64,000 nt of DNA from Actinokineospora sp. NBRC 105648 (GCF_030269645.1 NZ_BSTR01000042.1:1-64000), one strand, 5' to 3'; positions 1 through 8,727 are shown, counted from the first letter of the stretch. Numbers and translations are program-made. The notes: generated by a model not told the origin, from the sequence alone.

Positions 1-2
1 AA

Positions 3-500
3 CGCCCCGACGAGGTCGAAGGCCGTGCTGTGCCTGGTCACTGGGAGGGGGATCTGGTGATCGGGAAGGGCGGCACGTCGGCGGTGGCGACCCTGGTGGA
101 ACGCACCAGCCGGTTCCTGATCCTGGTCCCGCTGACCGGTCGGGACTCGCTCACGGTGACCCAGGCGGTCATCGCCGCCGTCGGCGACCTCCCGGCCACG
201 GTGAAGCGGTCGTCGACCTGGGACTGCGGGTCGGAAATGGCTCTACACAGGGACGTTACCGCGACAGGGTTGCCGGTGTACTTCGCCCACCCGCACTCAC
301 CGTGGGAACGCGGCAGCAACGAGAACCTCAACCGCATCGTCCGCGAGTACCTGCCCACAGGTGTCGAGATCACCAGCGACCCCACCTACCTCGCCGCCAT
401 CGCCGCGGAGATCAACGACCGACCCCGTAAGATCCACGACTGGAAGAAGCCCAGCGAGGTATTCACCGAACTCCTCGAAGCAGATGCTTCCACCGCCTGA
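3..500 (+). CDS. IS30-family transposase, C-terminal part (5' end outside window)
   Basis: The frame is open from the window edge, so this is the catalytic half of a DDE transposase whose start lies to the left; the first GTG at 30 is internal. Recognisable IS30 features are GHWEGDL near the beginning (first catalytic Asp), WDCGSEMA (second Asp; WDQG is more usual), PHSPWERGSNENLN, and NDRPRKIHDWKKP before the stop. The Glu of GSNEN is the third catalytic residue, so the core looks intact. I could not recognise the right inverted repeat downstream of the stop. The family is secure; whether the whole element is functional cannot be judged. Confidence 0.9.
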   Translation, partial: RPDEVEGRAVPGHWEGDLVIGKGGTSAVATLVERTSRFLILVPLTGRDSLTVTQAVIAAVGDLPATVKRSSTWDCGSEMALHRDVTATGLPVYFAHPHSPWERGSNENLNRIVREYLPTGVEITSDPTYLAAIAAEINDRPRKIHDWKKPSEVFTELLEADASTA

Positions 501-589
501 ACTCGCCAGCCACTCCACCCAATCGAGCAGGACGGATGGGCGGGTGCTGTTCCAGCTCAATGACTTTGGGGATGAGGGGTGGAGGGCCT

Positions 590-800
590 GAGGGGGTGTG
601 GGCTGGGCTTGAGGGCTTTGTGGCTGGGGGGCTTGTGGCCTGAGGCAGGGCTACGCGGGGCTTGGGGCCGGGAGGCTTGAGGGGCTGGGCTGGGCTGGCG
701 GCGCTTGAGTGGGGATCGCGGGGACTCTGTGGCTGAAGCTGGGCTTGGGCTTGGGCTTGGGCTTGGGCTTGGGCTTGGGCTTGGGCTTGGGCTTGGGGCA
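590..800. repeat. G-rich strand-asymmetric stretch with (GGGCTT)9
   Basis: No gene is seen between the transposase stop and pcrA. The plus strand is strongly G-rich with many G3-G6 runs, ending in nine perfect tandem GGGCTT hexamers at 741-794. Runs of GGG every six bases could form G-quadruplexes. Open frames through the repeat encode only PS or AQ dipeptide repeats on the minus strand and look like chance. Confidence 0.85.
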
Positions 801-804
801 ACGA

Positions 805-851
805 AATACCCCACCTGCCTGACGGACTGGCGGTCAGGCTGGTGGGGTATT
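805..851 (-). terminator. Hairpin terminator of pcrA
   Basis: Arms 805-823 and 833-851 pair over 19 bp with one mismatch and a 9-nt loop, 20 bp past the pcrA stop. On the minus strand the stem ends in ATTTCGTT, a weak U-tract. Confidence 0.8.
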
Positions 852-870
852 GGTCGGGCTCGGTGGTGGG

Positions 871-3243
871 CTACAGCTTGACCATGGGGACGCTGCCGAT
901 GAGCATCAGGCGGATGGTTCCCGAGGTGCCGAAGTCGATGGTCGCGGTGGCGCGTGGGCCTTGTCCGTCTGAGGCGATCACCGTGCCCAGGCCGTACTTG
1001 TCGTGGTTGACGCGGTCGCCGACGTTGAGGGTCAGGGCGGGGGTGTCCTGCCAGCCCTTGGTCGGGGACGAGCGCAGTCTGTTGGCCTGGACCGACTCGC
1101 TGGAGCGGTTGCCCCAGGTGGTGTTGCGGATCGGGGCGGAGCGCTCGGGGCCCAGTCTGCGCCAGTCCAGGAGTTCTGCCGGGATCTCGTCGAAGAAGCG
1201 GGAGGCCGGGTTGGTCATCGGCTGGCCCCAGGCGGAGCGGACCAGGGCGCGGGAGAGGTAGAGGCGTTCGCGGGCGCGGGTGATGCCGACGTAGGCCAAG
1301 CGGCGTTCCTCCGCCAGTTCCACCGGATCGCTGAGGGCGCGCATGTGCGGGAAGATCCCGTCTTCCCAGCCGGTGGCGAAGACGACCGGGTATTCCAGGC
1401 CCTTGGCCGTGTGCAGGGTCATCAGGGTGACCACGCCGCCGGATTCCTCGTCCGCGTCGGGGAGGGAGTCGGCGTCGGCGACGAGGGAGACGCGTTCCAG
1501 GAAGGCGGCCAGGGATCCCGCGATCGGGCCGGTGGGCTCGACCGGGGCGGTGTCGTCGGGGGCGTCGTCGGCCGCCGGGGCGGGGAGTTCGGTGAACTCG
1601 CGGGCGACGGTGACCAGCTCGTTGAGGTTCTCCAGGCGGGAGGCGTCCTGCGGGTCGTCGCTGGCCTCCAGCTCGGCGCGGTAGCCGGTCTGGTCGAGGA
1701 CCGCGTCCAGGACCTCGGCGACGTCTTGGCCGTCGTCGACGAAACGGCGCAGGCCGTCGAGGAGTTCGACGAAGCCGGCGATCGCGCGCTGGGAGCGCGG
1801 GTTGAGCATGGCCACCTTGCCCTCGGTGGCGGCGCGCAGCGCGGCGGCGAAGGAGACGCGCTCGCGGTCGGCGTGGGCTGACACGCAGGCCTCGGCGCGG
1901 TCGCCGATGCCGCGCTTGGGCACGTTGAGGACCCGGCGCAGGCTGACCGTGTCCTCCGGGTTGGCCAGCACCCTCAGGTATGCCAGCGCGTCCCTGATCT
2001 CGCGGCGTTCGTAGAAGCGGACGCCGCCGACGACCCGGTAGGGCAGGCCGAGGCGGATGAAGATCTCCTCGAACACCCGGGACTGGTTGTTGGTGCGGTA
2101 GAAGACCGCCACGTCACTGTTGTTCGCGGCGCCGCTGTCGACCAGGCGGTCGATCTCGCCCGCGACGAAGCCTGCCTCGTCGTGCTCGTTGTCGCCGACG
2201 TAGGCGACGATCTTCTCGCCGTCGCCCATGGCCGTCCACAGGCGCTTGTCGCGGCGGCCCGCGTTGCGCGAGATCACCGCGTTGGCGGCGCTGAGGATGG
2301 TCTGGGTGGAGCGGTAGTTCTGCTCCAGCATGATCGTGGTGGCGTTCGGGTAGTCCCGTTCGAACTCCACGATGTTGCGGATGGTGGCGCCGCGGAAGGC
2401 GTAGATCGACTGGTCGGCGTCGCCGACGACGCACAGTTCGGCGGGCGGCAGAGCCGCCGGGCCGTCGGTGCCCTTGCCGACCAGCTCGCGGACCAGCGTG
2501 TACTGCGCGTGGTTGGTGTCCTGGTACTCGTCGACCAGCACGTGCCGGAAGCGCCGGTGGTAGTACTCGGCCACGTCCGGGAAGGTCTGCAGCAGCTCGA
2601 CCGTGCGCATGATCAGGTCGTCGAAGTCCATCGCGTTGGCCTGGCCCAGCCTGCGCTGGTACTCGGTGTAGACCTCGGCGACCCGGCGCTCCAGGTCGTT
2701 GGTGGCGTTCGCCGCGGCCGTCTCGGCGTCGACCAGCTCGTTCTTCAGGTTCGAGATGTGCACCGACAGGGTGCGCGCGGCGTAGCGCTTCGGGTCGAGG
2801 TCGAGGTCGCGGGCGACCAGGGTGATCAGCCTGCGCGAGTCGTCGGCGTCGTAGATGGAGAAGCTGGAGGTCATGCCCAGGGTCTTGGCCTCGCGGCGCA
2901 GCACCCGCACGCACATGGAGTGGAAGGTCGACACCCACATCGCGTTGGCGCGCCGCCCGACCAGGTCGGCGACCCGCTCCCGCATCTCGGCGGCGGCCTT
3001 GTTGGTGAAGGTGATCGCCATGACCTGGCCGGGGTGCACGTGGCGCTCGGCCAGCAGGTAGGCGATCCGGCGGGTGAGCACCCTGGTCTTGCCCGAGCCC
3101 GCGCCCGCGACCACGAGCAGCGGGGTGCCGGCGTGCTCGACGGCCGCGCGCTGCTGGTCGTTGAGGTCGTCGACGAGCGCGGCCGTGCCCGCTCGCGGGT
3201 CCGGGGTGCTGGGCTGGGTGGGGAGGTCGAAGAGAGCTTCCAT
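871..3243 (-). CDS. pcrA: ATP-dependent DNA helicase UvrD/PcrA
   Basis: SF1A 3'-5' helicase for DNA repair and replication restart, about 790 aa, a normal length. Walker A is GAGSGKTR near residue 50. Then come TFTNKAA (motif Ia), VDEYQDTN (Walker B), GDADQSIYAFRGA (motif III), EQNYRS (motif IV), TLHTAKGLEYPVVF (motif V) and VGITRARERLYLSRA (motif VI). The C-terminal VGDRVNHDKYGLGTVI segment is the Tudor-like RNA polymerase-binding tail typical of PcrA/UvrD1. I chose the ATG giving MEALFDLP because actinobacterial homologues start this way; an in-frame GTG at 3270 would add nine residues and has no better Shine-Dalgarno. The gene is divergent from chorismate mutase, the arrangement also seen at Rv0949/Rv0948c. 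Confidence 0.95.
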   Translation of the reverse strand: MEALFDLPTQPSTPDPRAGTAALVDDLNDQQRAAVEHAGTPLLVVAGAGSGKTRVLTRRIAYLLAERHVHPGQVMAITFTNKAAAEMRERVADLVGRRANAMWVSTFHSMCVRVLRREAKTLGMTSSFSIYDADDSRRLITLVARDLDLDPKRYAARTLSVHISNLKNELVDAETAAANATNDLERRVAEVYTEYQRRLGQANAMDFDDLIMRTVELLQTFPDVAEYYHRRFRHVLVDEYQDTNHAQYTLVRELVGKGTDGPAALPPAELCVVGDADQSIYAFRGATIRNIVEFERDYPNATTIMLEQNYRSTQTILSAANAVISRNAGRRDKRLWTAMGDGEKIVAYVGDNEHDEAGFVAGEIDRLVDSGAANNSDVAVFYRTNNQSRVFEEIFIRLGLPYRVVGGVRFYERREIRDALAYLRVLANPEDTVSLRRVLNVPKRGIGDRAEACVSAHADRERVSFAAALRAATEGKVAMLNPRSQRAIAGFVELLDGLRRFVDDGQDVAEVLDAVLDQTGYRAELEASDDPQDASRLENLNELVTVAREFTELPAPAADDAPDDTAPVEPTGPIAGSLAAFLERVSLVADADSLPDADEESGGVVTLMTLHTAKGLEYPVVFATGWEDGIFPHMRALSDPVELAEERRLAYVGITRARERLYLSRALVRSAWGQPMTNPASRFFDEIPAELLDWRRLGPERSAPIRNTTWGNRSSESVQANRLRSSPTKGWQDTPALTLNVGDRVNHDKYGLGTVIASDGQGPRATATIDFGTSGTIRLMLIGSVPMVKL

Positions 3244-3352
3244 CGTGTCGTCAACCGTACCGGTGACCACCGACGAAGACGACGACGGCGCGCTCCCACG
3301 GACTAGGACCCACCGCTCGACGCGCCCGCCCGCGCTGTGCGAGACTCGACCC

Positions 3353-3412
3353 GTGCAGCGCCACGTCAGCTTTTTTTACGGGAACCGGACTCCGGCTCCC
3401 GTGGTTGTGTAG
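3353..3412 (+). CDS. Leader peptide with Phe-Phe-Tyr codons
   Basis: A 19-codon GTG-started ORF ending at TAG. Codons 7-9 are TTT TTT TAC (Phe-Phe-Tyr), visible as a seven-T run in very GC-rich DNA. The codons lie immediately before a hairpin and about 130 bp upstream of chorismate mutase, the entry enzyme to Phe and Tyr. This is the expected position of ribosome-stalling codons in a classical attenuator. No convincing Shine-Dalgarno precedes it; it may be leaderless. That it is a leader peptide is inference from codon content plus the competing RNA structures downstream. Confidence 0.6.
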   Translation: MQRHVSFFYGNRTPAPVVV

Positions 3413-3464
3413 CCGCACACCAGACCACGACGAAGCCCCGGAGTCCTCGGACCCCGGGGCTTCG
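3380..3464 (+). promoter_or_regulatory. Putative transcription attenuator for chorismate mutase
   Basis: Three mutually exclusive pairings are visible. (1) Pause hairpin 3380-3400, two 10-nt arms with one mismatch, right after the FFY codons. (2) Antiterminator: 3387-3395 (GGACTCCGG) pairs perfectly with 3438-3446 (CCGGAGTCC). (3) Terminator: 3431-3441 (CGAAGCCCCGG) pairs perfectly with 3454-3464. A ribosome stalled at FFY would mask (1) and allow (2), preventing (3). There is no U-tract after the terminator, which is common in actinobacteria. The structures are seen directly; the regulatory role is inferred. Confidence 0.6.
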
Positions 3465-3508
3465 CTGGCTCCAGGGGTCCGGAGCTCCACGACACACCGA
3501 GGACGACG

Positions 3509-3811
3509 ATGAGCCCCATCACCGAAGACCAGGCAGGCCAGACCAAGCCCAGCACCGAGCTGCCCGCCCCGGAGGAGGTGGCCGAGCTGCGCAAGGAGAT
3601 AGACCTGCTGGACCAGGAGATCCTGCGGCTGGTGAAACGCCGCGCCGAGGTCTCCCGCACGATCGGCGCGGCGCGGATGGCCGCGGGCGGACCGCGGATC
3701 GTGGTCAACCGCGAGATGGACGTGGTGGCCCGCTACCGCGAGCTCGGCCCGGCCGGGCGGACGCTGGCGATGGCGCTGCTGGACCTCGGCCGCGGCAAGC
3801 TCGGCCGCTGA
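3509..3811 (+). CDS. Chorismate mutase, AroQ type
   Basis: Converts chorismate to prephenate, the first step towards Phe and Tyr. The 100-aa protein is a single AroQ helical domain: LRKEIDLLDQEILRLVKRRAEVS carries the helix-1 Arg and the active-site KRRAEVS motif, followed by IGAARMAAGG and REMDVVARY, ending in LGRGKLGR. The sequence closely resembles M. tuberculosis Rv0948c as I remember it, a cytoplasmic mutase activated by DAHP synthase, and like it has no signal peptide. The ATG at 3509 follows the attenuator region; no strong Shine-Dalgarno is evident. Likely regulated by the FFY leader. Confidence 0.92.
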   Translation: MSPITEDQAGQTKPSTELPAPEEVAELRKEIDLLDQEILRLVKRRAEVSRTIGAARMAAGGPRIVVNREMDVVARYRELGPAGRTLAMALLDLGRGKLGR

Positions 3812-3883
3812 CCCCGGCGAACCGGGGTCCGACTAGGGGGAATCCCCCATTCCGGATCGGCGCCGCTGGGGCAGACTGTGCCC

Positions 3884-4189
3884 ATGGAGCTGATCGCTTT
3901 CATCGTCGTCATCGTCGGCCTGGTCGCCGCGGTGGGCAACGCCGCGTACCTGGCGCTGCTGAACTCGGCCGCGAGCAAGAAGGGGGCGAGCGGGTCCCCG
4001 GTGGCGCACTACGTGCGGAGCCGGTGGCCCGTCGCCGGCATCACCACCGCGGGCGCGGTGCTGGCGGCGCTGTTCAGCACCGGCGACGGCTTCCTGGACG
4101 TGCTGGCGATCCTGCTGGCGGCGGGTTCGGGCGCCTGGGCGGGCCAGTCGCTCTCGATCACCCGCGCCAAGTACCGCGGCGACCGCTGA
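3884..4189 (+). CDS. Small hypothetical membrane protein
   Basis: 101 aa starting MELIAFIVVIVGL. A hydrophobic helix fills residues 3-27, a second lies at about 50-66 and a third at about 71-88, with a basic loop (HYVRSRW) between the first two and a basic end (TRAKYRGDR). No motif identifies a function. I chose ATG 3884 over GTG 3878, two codons upstream, because a charged start fits less well. It stands between chorismate mutase and the deacetylase on the same strand. Confidence 0.7.
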   Translation: MELIAFIVVIVGLVAAVGNAAYLALLNSAASKKGASGSPVAHYVRSRWPVAGITTAGAVLAALFSTGDGFLDVLAILLAAGSGAWAGQSLSITRAKYRGDR

Positions 4190-4282
4190 GCGAGCGCGTC
4201 AAGGTTCACGCAAAAGAGTGGTGTAAGGCCCAGATCCGTTCCTGGGCCTACGAAAACGGTGGGACCGCTTAGTCTTTCCGGC

Positions 4283-5014
4283 GTGAATGGCGTTACTCCC
4301 CGCGACGACGTGCGCACGGCGCTGGTGGTCTGCGCGCACCCCGACGACGTGGACTTCGGGGCCGCGGGAACGGTGGCCGTGTGGACCGCCGCGGGCATCG
4401 CGGTGACCTACTGCCTGTGCACCTCCGGCGAGGCCAGCGGCGACGGCTCCCGCCCGGCCGAGGAGGTGGCCGCGGTCCGGCGCGCCGAGCAGCGCGCCGC
4501 CGCGGCCGAGGTCGGCGTCACCGAGGTGATCTTCCTCGAGCACGCCGACGGCACCGTGGAACCGACCATCGCGCTGCGCCGCGACCTGACCCGGGTGATC
4601 CGCCAGGTCCGGCCGGACCGGGTGCTCACCTGGTCCCCGGAGATCAACTGGGCGATGGTGGCGACCGCCCACCCCGACCACCGCGCCGTGGGCGCGGCCA
4701 CCTTCGCCGCGGTCTACCCCGACGCGCGCAACCCCAACGCGCACCCCGCCCTCCTGCGCGACGAGGGCCTGGCGCCGTGGACGGTGCCCGAGCTGTGGCT
4801 CGCCGACGCCCCCGAGCGGCTGCGCGACCACGCCGTGGACATCACCGAGCACTTCACCCGCCGGATGGCGGCCCTGCGCGCGCACGTCTCCCAGGTCGGC
4901 GACAACCCCGGGCTGGAGGCGGGCATGCGCGCGCACTTCACCGCCGCGGCCGCCCGGCACGGGTTGCCACCCGGGCGGCTGGCGGAGGAGTTCCAGGTCG
5001 TCGACACCAGCTGA
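4283..5014 (+). CDS. PIG-L family zinc-dependent deacetylase
   Basis: A LmbE/PIG-L N-acyl deacetylase of about 243 aa. CAHPDDVDFG near the N-terminus supplies the zinc His and Asp and the catalytic Asp, and ATAHPDHRAVG at about residue 135 supplies the second zinc-binding His. MshB and Mca of mycothiol metabolism belong to this family, but the sequence does not allow a substrate to be named. I chose GTG 4283 because TAGTCT lies just upstream at the distance expected for a leaderless transcript; GTG 4259 would add eight residues. Confidence 0.85.
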   Translation: MNGVTPRDDVRTALVVCAHPDDVDFGAAGTVAVWTAAGIAVTYCLCTSGEASGDGSRPAEEVAAVRRAEQRAAAAEVGVTEVIFLEHADGTVEPTIALRRDLTRVIRQVRPDRVLTWSPEINWAMVATAHPDHRAVGAATFAAVYPDARNPNAHPALLRDEGLAPWTVPELWLADAPERLRDHAVDITEHFTRRMAALRAHVSQVGDNPGLEAGMRAHFTAAAARHGLPPGRLAEEFQVVDTS

Positions 5015-5070
5015 CCACCACGGCGGCCGGGGACGCGGTACCGGCCGGGCACGACAGGAGTACTCACCAG

Positions 5071-5985
5071 ATGGCGGTTACCAGGGACGAGCCGGGCAGG
5101 CACCGCGCCGGCCGGGCAGCCGACGCGCTCGGGCGCGGCAGGCCGCGGTCCGACGACGACACCGACGTGCTGCCGGTCATCGGGACCGGCCCGGACGGGC
5201 CCGCCACCGGGCTGGCCAAGTTCGACCTCGGCACCATCCCGGCCTCGGTGACCCCGCCGAGCTCCTGGCGGCGCGCGGCGTGGTTCGCGGTCACCGCGGC
5301 GGTCATGGTGGTGGTGGGCCTGACCTACGCGGCAGTCACCCTGATGAGCGGCCCGCGCAGGCCGGACGTGATCGAGGCGCTGCCCGGTCTGCCGAGCGGC
5401 CTGCCGCTGCCGTTCACCGACGTCGCACCGGAGCGAACCGTGGCGCCCCCGCCCGCGCCCGAGTCGAGCGCGCGGGCGGTCACCGCCACGACGACCACGC
5501 CACCGCCGGAGGCGCTCACCGCGGCGAGCGAACCGCCGGGGACCGCGCGGGCCGAGGAGCCGGGGCCCACGTCCGAGTCCCCGTCCTCCGAGCAGACCTC
5601 GGAGGACCCGGTCGCGCGGAGCAAGCCGAGCACGGCCACGCGCAGCACGGTGGTGACGCCGATGCTCGTGGTGGTGCCCAACGACGCCACCGCGATGGGC
5701 GACCGGACCGAGGCCTACTACCGGGCGGTCACCCACGACCCCGACGCGGCGTACGCGCTCACCAGCGGGCAGCTGCGCCGGGGCGGGCAGGACCAGATCG
5801 CCCAGCGCTACGCCGAGGTGGACCGGGTGGAGGTGCAGCAGCTGGTGATCGACCCGGCCAGGGCGCGCACCCGGGCGGTGCTGCGGGTGGTGGGCAAGGA
5901 CGGGTCGGTGACCACCGAGACCCGGGAGCTGACCTTCTCCCACGGGGCCGATCCCCGCATCACGGCGGAGAAAGAGACGTCTTGA
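5071..5985 (+). CDS. Single-pass membrane protein with C-terminal NTF2-like domain
   Basis: 304 aa. The ATG at 5071 has a good Shine-Dalgarno (AGGAG, 10 nt upstream); longer in-frame readings run over the preceding gene and are discarded. The layout is a polar, Asp-rich cytoplasmic N-terminus, one transmembrane helix at about 69-92, a Pro/Thr/Ser-rich linker to about residue 205, then a compact domain beginning TEAYYRAVTHDPDAAYALT. That domain resembles the end of the next gene and of the kinase at 8741, with the shared pattern YY-x(6-7)-P-x2-A, and has an NTF2/SnoaL-like look. Possibly an extracytoplasmic sensor or kinase partner; function unknown. Confidence 0.75.
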   Translation: MAVTRDEPGRHRAGRAADALGRGRPRSDDDTDVLPVIGTGPDGPATGLAKFDLGTIPASVTPPSSWRRAAWFAVTAAVMVVVGLTYAAVTLMSGPRRPDVIEALPGLPSGLPLPFTDVAPERTVAPPPAPESSARAVTATTTTPPPEALTAASEPPGTARAEEPGPTSESPSSEQTSEDPVARSKPSTATRSTVVTPMLVVVPNDATAMGDRTEAYYRAVTHDPDAAYALTSGQLRRGGQDQIAQRYAEVDRVEVQQLVIDPARARTRAVLRVVGKDGSVTTETRELTFSHGADPRITAEKETS

Positions 5986-6252
5986 CGTGTCATCATCTTC
6001 ATGTTTCGGCTGGTAGGACCGGATGGCCAAGCGGCGCACCCACGGATGGACCGCGTGGCCTGCCCCATTGGGCCGATCGCACCCGACCCAGCGGGATTCA
6101 GTCGCCGCCCAGCGTGACGATTACTCTTTTCGAGTGAATCCTGCCGCCGCCTATCGCCTCGATCGGGTGACTCGCCGAGAAAGAGTGGTGTGAGCACCCG
6201 GCAGCACGGTACGAGTTGCCCCGACGAGCGACTCAAGCGGAGGAAAGCGGCA

Positions 6253-7104
6253 GTGGATCGTCCGACGACCGGCAGGCGGCGGGTGCGCTCCGGCTCGGTA
6301 CACGTCACCGAGCTGATCCGGCGGCACCCCGTGCTCGACCTGCCCGCGGACCCGGACCCGGCGGAGCCGCCGGTGGCACCGGAGGCCGCGACGCGACTGG
6401 CCGACGCGCCCGAACCGGAGCCGGGCAAGGCCGGGTCCCGGACCGCCCAGCTGGCGAAGCTCACCGGTCTGGGTCTGGCCGTGGTCACCCTCTGCGGCGC
6501 GATCGCCACCGCCACTGTCATCGCCCGCGAGCGCCAGGGCGCGCAGGAGGCGCCGAGCGTTCGACCGGGACTGCAGATCACCGGCGAGCGCGCGCTGCTG
6601 CCGCACGAGCTCAACCGTGCCGTCACCACATCGGGTGGCAAATCGGGTGACGACCAGTCGGGGATGGCCCCGCCCGCCACCGGCGCCGCGTCCGGCAACC
6701 TGAGCATGGCGCCCGCGCCCACCTCCAGCACGCCGCCGCGCGGCGCCCGCTCGAACGACACCAGCCCGGCCCGCTCCGGTCAGGTGCCCGGTCGCCGGGT
6801 CACCTCCAGCCGCGAGCTGGTGCTGGAGTACTACCGGTTGATCGAGGTCAACCCGCGCGGCGCGTTCGACCTGGTGGCCGCCGACCTGCTGGGCACCACG
6901 CTCAACGACTTCCTCGGCTCGTGGACCGATGTGACGAGGATCGAGGTGCTCAACGTCGTCGAGCGGCCGGACGGCGTACTCGCGGTGATCCGAATGCAGC
7001 TGTCGGACGGGTCTCACCTGCGGGTTCAGCAGCTACTGACGGTCACCAAATCGGCACCGCAGCGCATCGTCGGGGCCGAACTGGTGTCCGCCCAGCTGGA
7101 CTGA
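6253..7104 (+). CDS. Single-pass membrane protein, paralogue of the preceding gene
   Basis: 283 aa from GTG 6253, chosen over GTG 6190 because GGAGGAAAG lies 7 nt upstream. The architecture repeats the previous gene: charged N-terminus, transmembrane helix at about 70-91, Pro/Ser-rich linker, then from about residue 185 a domain with VLEYYRLIEVNPRGAFDLV and a beta-rich end. The similarity in layout and in the YY...P..A signature suggests an old duplication. The 5' flank carries AAAGAGTGGTGT at 6180-6191, also found at 4213-4224 ahead of the PIG-L gene. Confidence 0.75.
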   Translation: MDRPTTGRRRVRSGSVHVTELIRRHPVLDLPADPDPAEPPVAPEAATRLADAPEPEPGKAGSRTAQLAKLTGLGLAVVTLCGAIATATVIARERQGAQEAPSVRPGLQITGERALLPHELNRAVTTSGGKSGDDQSGMAPPATGAASGNLSMAPAPTSSTPPRGARSNDTSPARSGQVPGRRVTSSRELVLEYYRLIEVNPRGAFDLVAADLLGTTLNDFLGSWTDVTRIEVLNVVERPDGVLAVIRMQLSDGSHLRVQQLLTVTKSAPQRIVGAELVSAQLD

Positions 7105-7350
7105 AGTCCAGAACACCCCCGACCGGGGGACGATTGTGACAATATGTAGCCGCTGCCGTCCTGTCCCGGTGGGTAGCGGGACTGCGTTCATGCGCGCTGA
7201 GTGAACGCCTAGCCTGGACCGGTCGGCCAACCCCGGTCCGAAGGCGGCGTCCCGACGCCGGTCGGCGGACGCGCACGGGGCCGTGGACAGCGCCGATGAC
7301 GAAGAAAAAGCCCGCGAGGCGGTTCGCGGGCAAGGGAGGTTCCGGTCGGG

Positions 7351-8727
7351 ATGAGCGACGAGGGCCGGCTGGTCGCCGGGCGCTACCGGCTGGAGCGTCG
7401 GATCGGCAGCGGCGCCATGGGCGTGGTGTGGCAGGCCTTGGACGAGCGGCTGAACCGCCCGGTGGCGGTCAAGAAGCTGCTGCTGCCACCGGGGCTGCCC
7501 CCGGACGAGGCCGACGAGGCGGTGGCCCGCTGCATGCGCGAGGGCCGGATCGCCGCGCGCCTGCACCACCCGAACGCGATCGCGGTGTTCGACGTGGTCG
7601 ACGAGGACGGCGTGCCGTGCCTGATCATGGAGTACCTGCCGTCGGACAGCCTGGCGATCGCGCTCAACGAGCGCGGGCCGCTGGAGCCGACCGAGGTGGC
7701 CCGGATCGGCGCCCAGGTCGCGGCCGCGCTGGCCGCCGCGCACGCGGCCGGGATCGTGCACCGCGACATCAAGCCGGGCAACATCCTGCTCGGTGACGAC
7801 GGCTCGGTGAAGATCACCGACTTCGGCATCTCCCGGGCCACCGACGACGTGACGGTCACCAAGACCGGCCTGATCGCGGGCACCCCGGCCTACCTGGCCC
7901 CCGAGGTGGCCGTCGGCCGGGACCCCTCGGCCGCCTCCGACGTGTTCTCGCTGGGCTCCACGCTCTACGCCGCGACCGAGGGCGAGCCGCCGTTCGGCCT
8001 GTCGGAGAACACCCTGGGGCTGCTGCACGCGGTCGCCTCCGGCAAGACCAACCCGCCGACCCAGTCCGGCCCGCTGACCACCGTGCTGGTCGCGCTGCTG
8101 GCCTCCGACGTCGACACCCGGCCCACCGCGGCCAAGGCGCGCGACATGCTCGCCGCGGTCGCCCGCGGCGACGACCCGGACGTCCCGCTGGTCGCGGCCG
8201 CCCCGGTCGAGGCGGCCACCCGGCTGGTGGTCCACCCGGCCGCCGACCCGACCTCGGTCGTGCGGCCCACCCCGGCCCGCCCGGCCCGGCCGACCCCCAC
8301 CGGCGGCAGCAGGCCCGCGATGGCCCCGGCACCGCTGCCGCCGCGCTCGCGGATGCCGCTGGTGGTAGCGGGGGTGGGCCTCGCCGCGATCCTCACCGTG
8401 GGCGCGCTGCTGATGTTCAACCGGAACGACAAGGAACCCGGCGAGAACCAGACCCCGGGGGTCAACCTGCCCAGCTCTGTGGTCACTCCGGTCACCACGA
8501 CGGAGCCGTCGCAGGTCGTCGAGACCACGACCAACAAGGGCGTGCCGGTGCCCACCACCACCGCGCCCAAGGCGACCTCGGTCGCGCCGACCACGACCAC
8601 CACCTCGGTCACCACCACGACGACGACCACCAGCAAGCCCCCGCAGACCACGACGACCACCACGGCGCCGTCGGCCACCAGCACCGAGCCGACCACGACC
8701 ACCACCGTCACCAACAACCCCCAGTGA
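7351..8727 (+). CDS. Receptor-type serine/threonine protein kinase
   Basis: 458 aa of the bacterial PknB family. The Gly-rich loop is IGSGAMGVVW, the ATP lysine is in VAVKKLL (about K41), the catalytic loop is IVHRDIKPGNILL and the metal site ITDFGIS, followed by activation-loop threonines and GTPAYLAPE. After the kinase domain (to about residue 275) come a Pro-rich juxtamembrane part, one transmembrane helix at about 334-355 and a Thr/Pro-rich tail with no recognisable folded sensor. GGGAGG precedes the ATG by 11 nt. It probably forms an operon with the second kinase 13 bp downstream. Confidence 0.93.
   Translation: MSDEGRLVAGRYRLERRIGSGAMGVVWQALDERLNRPVAVKKLLLPPGLPPDEADEAVARCMREGRIAARLHHPNAIAVFDVVDEDGVPCLIMEYLPSDSLAIALNERGPLEPTEVARIGAQVAAALAAAHAAGIVHRDIKPGNILLGDDGSVKITDFGISRATDDVTVTKTGLIAGTPAYLAPEVAVGRDPSAASDVFSLGSTLYAATEGEPPFGLSENTLGLLHAVASGKTNPPTQSGPLTTVLVALLASDVDTRPTAAKARDMLAAVARGDDPDVPLVAAAPVEAATRLVVHPAADPTSVVRPTPARPARPTPTGGSRPAMAPAPLPPRSRMPLVVAGVGLAAILTVGALLMFNRNDKEPGENQTPGVNLPSSVVTPVTTTEPSQVVETTTNKGVPVPTTTAPKATSVAPTTTTTSVTTTTTTTSKPPQTTTTTTAPSATSTEPTTTTTVTNNPQ

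Noticed and set aside
463..814. Minus-strand frames with (AQ)n or (PS)n repeats
   Set aside because: They are translations of the GGGCTT array in different frames, with no start context or family similarity.
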